Positions 5,392 through 9,507 of a stretch of 9,507 nt of DNA are shown here, piece after piece. This stretch comes from CAVSWN01 sp046728115 (GTDB taxonomy: Bacteria > Acidobacteriota > Vicinamibacteria > Vicinamibacterales > CAVVIG01). The number at the start of each line of letters is the position of its first letter. The stretch's first letter is position 1. The position numbers were made by a program, and so were the translations under genes. The DNA lies in the NCBI GenBank assembly GCA_046728115.1, contig JBKPDW010000502.1, positions 1 through 9,507 on the forward strand. Reading direction: 5' to 3'. The notes under the pieces are model-generated. The model was not told where the DNA came from, searched no databases, and saw nothing but the letters and a program-made list of their open reading frames with translations.

Positions 5392-6930
5392 TTAATCGGC
5401 AGCCGTTCTGCTCTCTGAAAACGTCGGGACAACCTGCGTCATGTACCAGGTGACCAGGCGCGTCGGCCCGGTCTCCGTGCTCGCGTATCGACCGGACCGA
5501 TAGCGGCCGGACTGGATGCCCAGATGGTTGTTTTCGACGATCCATTTGTCCTCGAGCATTGTGATATCCCACAGCGCCGTGAGCCGATCGACCTGGTAGT
5601 CCTTGCCTTCCTTCGCGTCGGCATTCACCAGCCAGATGATCTCGGCGTCGGTCTTCATCAAGCCGCGTGGAACGAAGCGGACCGCCGCGATGTGATCGTC
5701 GTAGCACTGCAGGTTGCTCGTCATCCAGCCGGTGTTGCTGATCTTGCCGCGGTGCGACCATTCCTTGAAGTTCGGCAACAGGCTCGAAACCGGTTTGCCA
5801 TCGAGCGATCCTGAAAGGAAGTTCACGTTGAGCACGCCGCCGCGGTAGCGGGCTGGCGCGCCCGCGGCCATGCCGCCAACCGCCGTTGCCGCCGGTTGAG
5901 CGGTGGCGGTGACCGCCTCGAGCTGCTTTTCGAGCCGCGCGCGCTGTTCTGCCGGCATGGTTCCGTCCCAGAACGGATGCGCCCGCACGAGCGAGCGATG
6001 CGCCGGACCGCAGTGATAGCACTCCTGGAAATTCTCGAGCGCCAGCTTCCAGTTTGCTCTGGTCGGATAGATGATGCGGGCCGCGATCTTCATCTTGGCT
6101 GTGCCGTACTCCTGCGCGATCGCCCTGAAATTCTTGACGAACGGCTCGAACTCCGATGGCTCGCCCTGCGCCATGCTCACGAAAATGAGCCCCTCGACGA
6201 TTTGCAGATGGCACGGGTGCAGACCGTTTTGCGCCATGTCGAAATCGGAAGGCATGCCGCTCGGCACCGAGATCAGCTTGCCGTCGAGGCTGTAGGTCCA
6301 AGCGTGGTACGGACACCGAAATACCGGCGTGTTGCCGCTCGAAACGAGTTGAGTGACGGAGAGGCGCTTGTCTTTCGGGAGGGGATCCTCATCATGCCGG
6401 CACAGTCGCGAACCCCGGTGGCGGCAGACGTTGTGGAATGCCTTCACGTCGCCGGTCTTGTTGCGCAGGACGACGATGCTGTCGCCTACGCCGAACTCGA
6501 ACACGAAGTAGTCGCCGGGCTTGGGAATGCGGCTCACGTGATCCACCATGAACCACATGTTCTCGGCGAGAAAACGCTCGTCGTGCGGGTAGTACTTCTC
6601 GTCGATGTAGTACTCCGCCGGAATGGTCGTGCCCTCGCGCCATCCCCCGACAACCGCCGGACTCGCATTTTGCGTCTGCACCGCCGCGGTGGCGTGCGCC
6701 AATGCGATGTCGTCGCGGAATTCCGCTCCGGCGCTCGCGAATTCGCCGCCGTATCCCACGGCCGGTGGTGGCGCGATGAAACGCCGCGCGGCCGCTGCGC
6801 CCTTGGCCATCGTCGTGCCGCTCGCCGAACCGGCGGCCGGCGTCTTGGCGAGGAGCGTGTCGGGAATGGCGATGGCGGCGACCGCGGCCGAGGCCCGAGC
6901 GAAATCCCGCCGGCTGACCTTCTTGCTCAT
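5392..6930 (-). CDS. Tat-exported Rieske non-heme iron oxygenase, alpha-subunit type (paralogue 2)
   Basis: This 512-residue protein is a clear paralogue of the product of 778-2346 and shares its first 12 residues. The Tat signal is S6-R7-R8-D-F, followed by an Ala-rich stretch. The Rieske motif is Cys169-x-His171 and Cys206-x2-His209 with a 34-residue spacer, against the usual 15-17, and an extra Cys177-x-His179. The catalytic iron site shows Glu303, His306 and His311 (E-N-F-Q-E-C-Y-H-C-G-P-A-H), with Asp461 as candidate third ligand; Glu303 is the bridging position. An Ala/Gly-rich linker lies near residues 340-365, also seen in the first paralogue. The start is supported by TGGAGG (6935-6940) 4 nt upstream. 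It lies 25 nt downstream of the TonB-dependent receptor on the same strand, so both are probably one operon, and it is convergent with the amidase gene with 12 nt between stops. The family is certain; substrate, electron donor and any division of labour with paralogue 1 are unknown. Confidence 0.93.
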   Translation of the reverse strand: MSKKVSRRDFARASAAVAAIAIPDTLLAKTPAAGSASGTTMAKGAAAARRFIAPPPAVGYGGEFASAGAEFRDDIALAHATAAVQTQNASPAVVGGWREGTTIPAEYYIDEKYYPHDERFLAENMWFMVDHVSRIPKPGDYFVFEFGVGDSIVVLRNKTGDVKAFHNVCRHRGSRLCRHDEDPLPKDKRLSVTQLVSSGNTPVFRCPYHAWTYSLDGKLISVPSGMPSDFDMAQNGLHPCHLQIVEGLIFVSMAQGEPSEFEPFVKNFRAIAQEYGTAKMKIAARIIYPTRANWKLALENFQECYHCGPAHRSLVRAHPFWDGTMPAEQRARLEKQLEAVTATAQPAATAVGGMAAGAPARYRGGVLNVNFLSGSLDGKPVSSLLPNFKEWSHRGKISNTGWMTSNLQCYDDHIAAVRFVPRGLMKTDAEIIWLVNADAKEGKDYQVDRLTALWDITMLEDKWIVENNHLGIQSGRYRSGRYASTETGPTRLVTWYMTQVVPTFSESRTAAD

Positions 6931-6934
6931 GCTG

Positions 6935-6940
6935 CCTCCA
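6935..6940 (-). promoter_or_regulatory. Ribosome binding site of second Rieske gene
   Basis: TGGAGG read on the minus strand, 4 nt before the ATG at 6930, in the 25-nt gap after the receptor stop codon. It supports translation of the Rieske gene from a shared mRNA. Confidence 0.65.
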
Positions 6941-6955
6941 ACGTCAAGTGGTCCT

Positions 6956-9507
6956 CTAAAAGAATACCTTCGCCAACAGCTGAAGTTGACGCGGATCGGG
7001 CCACGCGGCCGGTTTTCCGAAATCCGGGCTGGCTACGTTGCGGGTGATGATCGAGCGACTGTCCGTTTCCTGCAGCGCGTTGCGCACTTCGCCGGTCAGC
7101 TCGACCCGCCGATGATCCGTGCGGAACAGAATCTTACTGACGCGGAATTGCAAGAACGTTTCGGTCGGCGTACGGTACGACCCCGGCACATCGACGTTGA
7201 TCGACCGCCGGCCTTGCGGCAGGTTCACGAGCACCTGCGGCGCATATGGCGTCCCGTTGACGGCGGCCAGCTGACCGGACACCTGCACCTCGATCCGTGG
7301 AACCTCGTAGGACCCGAACAGGTTGAACGTGTGCGGCCGATCCTGAGGATCGATCCGACCGGTGAGGTTGGTCAAGTCGTTGGGATCGCGGCCGAGGTTG
7401 CCGGTCGGCTGCAGGCCGTTGGTCTTTGAGTACGTGTAGCCGACCGTTGCCATCCAGCGGTTCGCATACCGCCGCGTCAGGTTCAGAATCAGCCCGTCGT
7501 AACGCGTGAAGAACCCCGGCCCGTTCGTCCTCAGGAACTTTCGCGCGCTCGGAGAATTCAGGAGCGGGTACACGGGCAACGTCTGGTTTTGACCGAACAC
7601 GGATACGGTGGCCGTCCCGGTGCCGTAGACGCCACCAATGTCAATCCAGCCGATCTGATTCTTCGAATTCTTGCGCACGTAGCTGACGCTCAACGCGAGG
7701 TTGCTGACCAGTTCTCGATCGACGCCGACCGAGTACTGGTCCGTATACGGAGCGTCCATATTCGAATCGATCGCGATATTCGCCTTGGGATCGGTCACCG
7801 AAACGATTTGGTCGTAGGCCTTCGTGGCCGGGTTGTACCGAGCGAGCGTGCTCACAGCGACGCCCGGATACACGTTCGTGAAATCGTTCAGGACAATGGG
7901 CCGGTAGTAGCGGCCGACGGTGGCGCGCAGGACCGTCTTGTCGTCGTTCGTCAACTTGATGTTGACGCCGGCGCGGGGCGACACCTGCGTCCAGGTGAAC
8001 ATGTGACCGAGGCCCGCGATGGTCTGACCGGTCTCGTTGAATTGGCCGTCGACGGCCTGGACATCCTGACTGATGCCTTCCATGCGGTCGAAGCGCGCCC
8101 CGATCTTCACGGTCAGCCGGCGCCCGAGATTGATTTCGTCCTCGCCCCAGACAGCCTGGCCGTTGTACGACGCCGCCAACGTGCTGGGCGGCGTAAAGGT
8201 GGCTTGATCGGGAGCTCCATTGACGTCGGTGTACTGCACGCCGCCAGGTTGTATGTCGTATTCGACATAACGGTTCTTGATGAACTGCACGCCGAACGAC
8301 ATGTTGTGGTTGAGGCGAGACCTGGATATGTACTTGCTCAGCTTCACATCGACTTCGTCTCGCCGCGGATAGCTCTTGAACGCGAGCGCATTTCCGGTTT
8401 GAACGCCGGTCACGCTATCGATGTGGATCGGCGTCGTCAGACTTCCGTAGTACCCGATTCGCTTGTCCGGAAAATTCGTCAGCGAGTAGCGGGCCGTCAA
8501 GACCGTCGTCGAGTTCAGCGTCGAAGTGACCTCGGAGCCCGTCTGCGGCAAATACCCCGACGAGTTCTGGAGGGTTTCGAGTGGCATCGTGAGCGTTGGA
8601 AAATGGGGCAGCGGTTCGAAAAACCGCTCGTGGTAGTAGGTTTGCCGAAAGGTGATGCGGTCGTTGATTTTCCACGTGGCCTTGATGCTGGTGTCTTCGA
8701 GCCAGACCAGGTACTGATTCTCCGGCGCCGGCATCGGCTGGCCTGGCGTGCGCGCAAAGTTGCCCCTGAACACCGACCCGCCGAAGAACCACGCCTTGTT
8801 CCGTACGATTGGGCCGCCCACGTGGGCCGAGACATCGCGATACTTGATCCAGTTGTAGCCGGTCAGGCCTTCCGGACAGTTGCACGGCAGCTTGATAGGC
8901 TGGCTCGAGAACTTGTCGGGCGCCCAAAACGCGGAGGCGTCAGCCTGGAACCGGTTCGTACCGGTCTTGCCCACCGCGTTCAACACGCCGCCTTGTGCCT
9001 GCTGGAATTCGGCCGACGCTCCGAGCGTGACGACGTTCACCTCCTCGAGGCCGTCAAAGTCGGAGAGCGTCCAGGCGCTGCCGCTGCCGGGATGATTACT
9101 CATGACGCCGTCGAACAGGAACGACGTCTCGTTGGCGTTCGAGCCCATCACGTAGACATTGAAGGGCGCGTTGTAATTGCTCGTCGTGACGCCCGGCATC
9201 GTGGCCATGAAGCTCTGGATGCCATACCGCTTGTGCGGAATGTTCTCGACCACCTCTGCGGGCAACGCTTGTGCAATGCCCGTTTGACGAGGGTCGACGA
9301 CAGGAGATTGGCCGCTGACCGTGACCGTTTCGGAGACCGCCGCTACTTTGAGCGCGATGTTGCGCTCGGTGGTTCCTCCGACCGTGACCCGCAGATCCTG
9401 CTCCTCATACGTGCGGAAGCCTGACAGCGCAACGCTCAGTCGGTACGTGCCGGGCTCGAGACCGACGAAACGATACTCTCCCTGGACGTTCGTAACCGTG
9501 GTGAGGG
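6956..9507 (-). CDS. TonB-dependent outer-membrane receptor with N-terminal carboxypeptidase-regulatory-like domain, Oar-type (partial, N-terminus outside window)
   Basis: The minus-strand frame stays open to the window edge, giving 849 visible residues; the TTG at 9265 is an internal leucine, not a start. The visible N-terminus (about 9505-9300) is a beta-sandwich of the carboxypeptidase-regulatory-like type: N-V-Q-G-E-Y-R-F, then L-E-P-G-T-Y-R-L-S-V, then a V-S-E-T-V-T-V-S-G linker. A TonB plug follows, with a S-F-L-F-D-G-V segment and the closing G-G-V-L-N-A-V-G-K-T-G-T-N motif. The rest is a long beta-barrel rich in alternating aromatic strands, ending in L-L-A-K-V-F-F; the terminal Phe is the usual barrel-assembly signal. 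Such receptors move large or scarce substrates across the outer membrane using TonB-ExbBD energy. The two cysteines I see lie 12 nt apart in a C-N-C motif at 8876-8884. Co-directional linkage to the second Rieske gene suggests it imports that enzyme's substrate (inference). Signal peptide and any TonB box lie outside the window. Confidence 0.93.
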   Translation of the reverse strand, partial: LTTVTNVQGEYRFVGLEPGTYRLSVALSGFRTYEEQDLRVTVGGTTERNIALKVAAVSETVTVSGQSPVVDPRQTGIAQALPAEVVENIPHKRYGIQSFMATMPGVTTSNYNAPFNVYVMGSNANETSFLFDGVMSNHPGSGSAWTLSDFDGLEEVNVVTLGASAEFQQAQGGVLNAVGKTGTNRFQADASAFWAPDKFSSQPIKLPCNCPEGLTGYNWIKYRDVSAHVGGPIVRNKAWFFGGSVFRGNFARTPGQPMPAPENQYLVWLEDTSIKATWKINDRITFRQTYYHERFFEPLPHFPTLTMPLETLQNSSGYLPQTGSEVTSTLNSTTVLTARYSLTNFPDKRIGYYGSLTTPIHIDSVTGVQTGNALAFKSYPRRDEVDVKLSKYISRSRLNHNMSFGVQFIKNRYVEYDIQPGGVQYTDVNGAPDQATFTPPSTLAASYNGQAVWGEDEINLGRRLTVKIGARFDRMEGISQDVQAVDGQFNETGQTIAGLGHMFTWTQVSPRAGVNIKLTNDDKTVLRATVGRYYRPIVLNDFTNVYPGVAVSTLARYNPATKAYDQIVSVTDPKANIAIDSNMDAPYTDQYSVGVDRELVSNLALSVSYVRKNSKNQIGWIDIGGVYGTGTATVSVFGQNQTLPVYPLLNSPSARKFLRTNGPGFFTRYDGLILNLTRRYANRWMATVGYTYSKTNGLQPTGNLGRDPNDLTNLTGRIDPQDRPHTFNLFGSYEVPRIEVQVSGQLAAVNGTPYAPQVLVNLPQGRRSINVDVPGSYRTPTETFLQFRVSKILFRTDHRRVELTGEVRNALQETDSRSIITRNVASPDFGKPAAWPDPRQLQLLAKVFF

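Noticed and set aside
5896..7047. 383-codon plus-strand open frame opposite the second Rieske gene
   Set aside because: Antisense shadow that covers the Rieske and mononuclear iron motifs on the other strand; it has no motif of its own.
9263..9265. TTG at 9265 as the start of the TonB-dependent receptor
   Set aside because: The frame remains open to the window edge and encodes a recognisable carboxypeptidase-regulatory-like domain upstream of it.
7589..9424. 611-codon plus-strand open frame opposite the TonB-dependent receptor
   Set aside because: It is the antisense shadow of a clear receptor gene in GC-rich DNA. The translation is Arg/Val/Asp-rich without recognisable domains.

Overview
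The window is GC-rich bacterial DNA packed with long protein genes. The best lineage guess is Acidobacteriota (Vicinamibacteria-like). This rests on the Oar-type TonB-dependent receptor with an N-terminal carboxypeptidase-regulatory-like domain, together with several Tat-exported oxidoreductases. It is an inference from gene style, not from a marker gene.

Layout. Plus strand: the 3' end of a flavoprotein oxidoreductase gene (1-537, cut by the window edge); a 240-nt gap with a strong hairpin; a Tat-signal Rieske oxygenase (778-2346); a full-length Tat-signal FAD oxidoreductase (2383-4362) that is a paralogue of the first fragment; and an exported acetamidase/formamidase-family protein (4378-5379). 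The last three are closely spaced (36 and 15 nt) and look like one operon. Minus strand, convergent with a 12-nt gap: a TonB-dependent outer-membrane receptor (6956 to beyond 9507, N-terminus cut) followed 25 nt later by a second Tat-signal Rieske oxygenase (5392-6930), again operon-like. No RNA gene, insertion sequence, CRISPR array or attachment site was seen.

How the genes may work together (inference). The receptor would bring an organic compound across the outer membrane. Two exported Rieske oxygenases and two exported FAD oxidoreductases would oxidise it in the periplasm, and the exported amidase-family enzyme would hydrolyse a C-N (amide) bond. Both Rieske proteins have Glu at the bridging position between the Rieske cluster and the mononuclear iron, as in carnitine monooxygenase CntA. 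The flavoprotein resembles a family that includes spermidine dehydrogenase-like proteins. A nitrogen-containing substrate (quaternary amine, polyamine or amide) is therefore a reasonable guess but is not shown. The unusual points are that Rieske oxygenases, normally cytoplasmic, carry Tat signals; that their Rieske motif spacer is much longer than usual; and that no NAD(P)H reductase or ferredoxin partner is encoded in the window.
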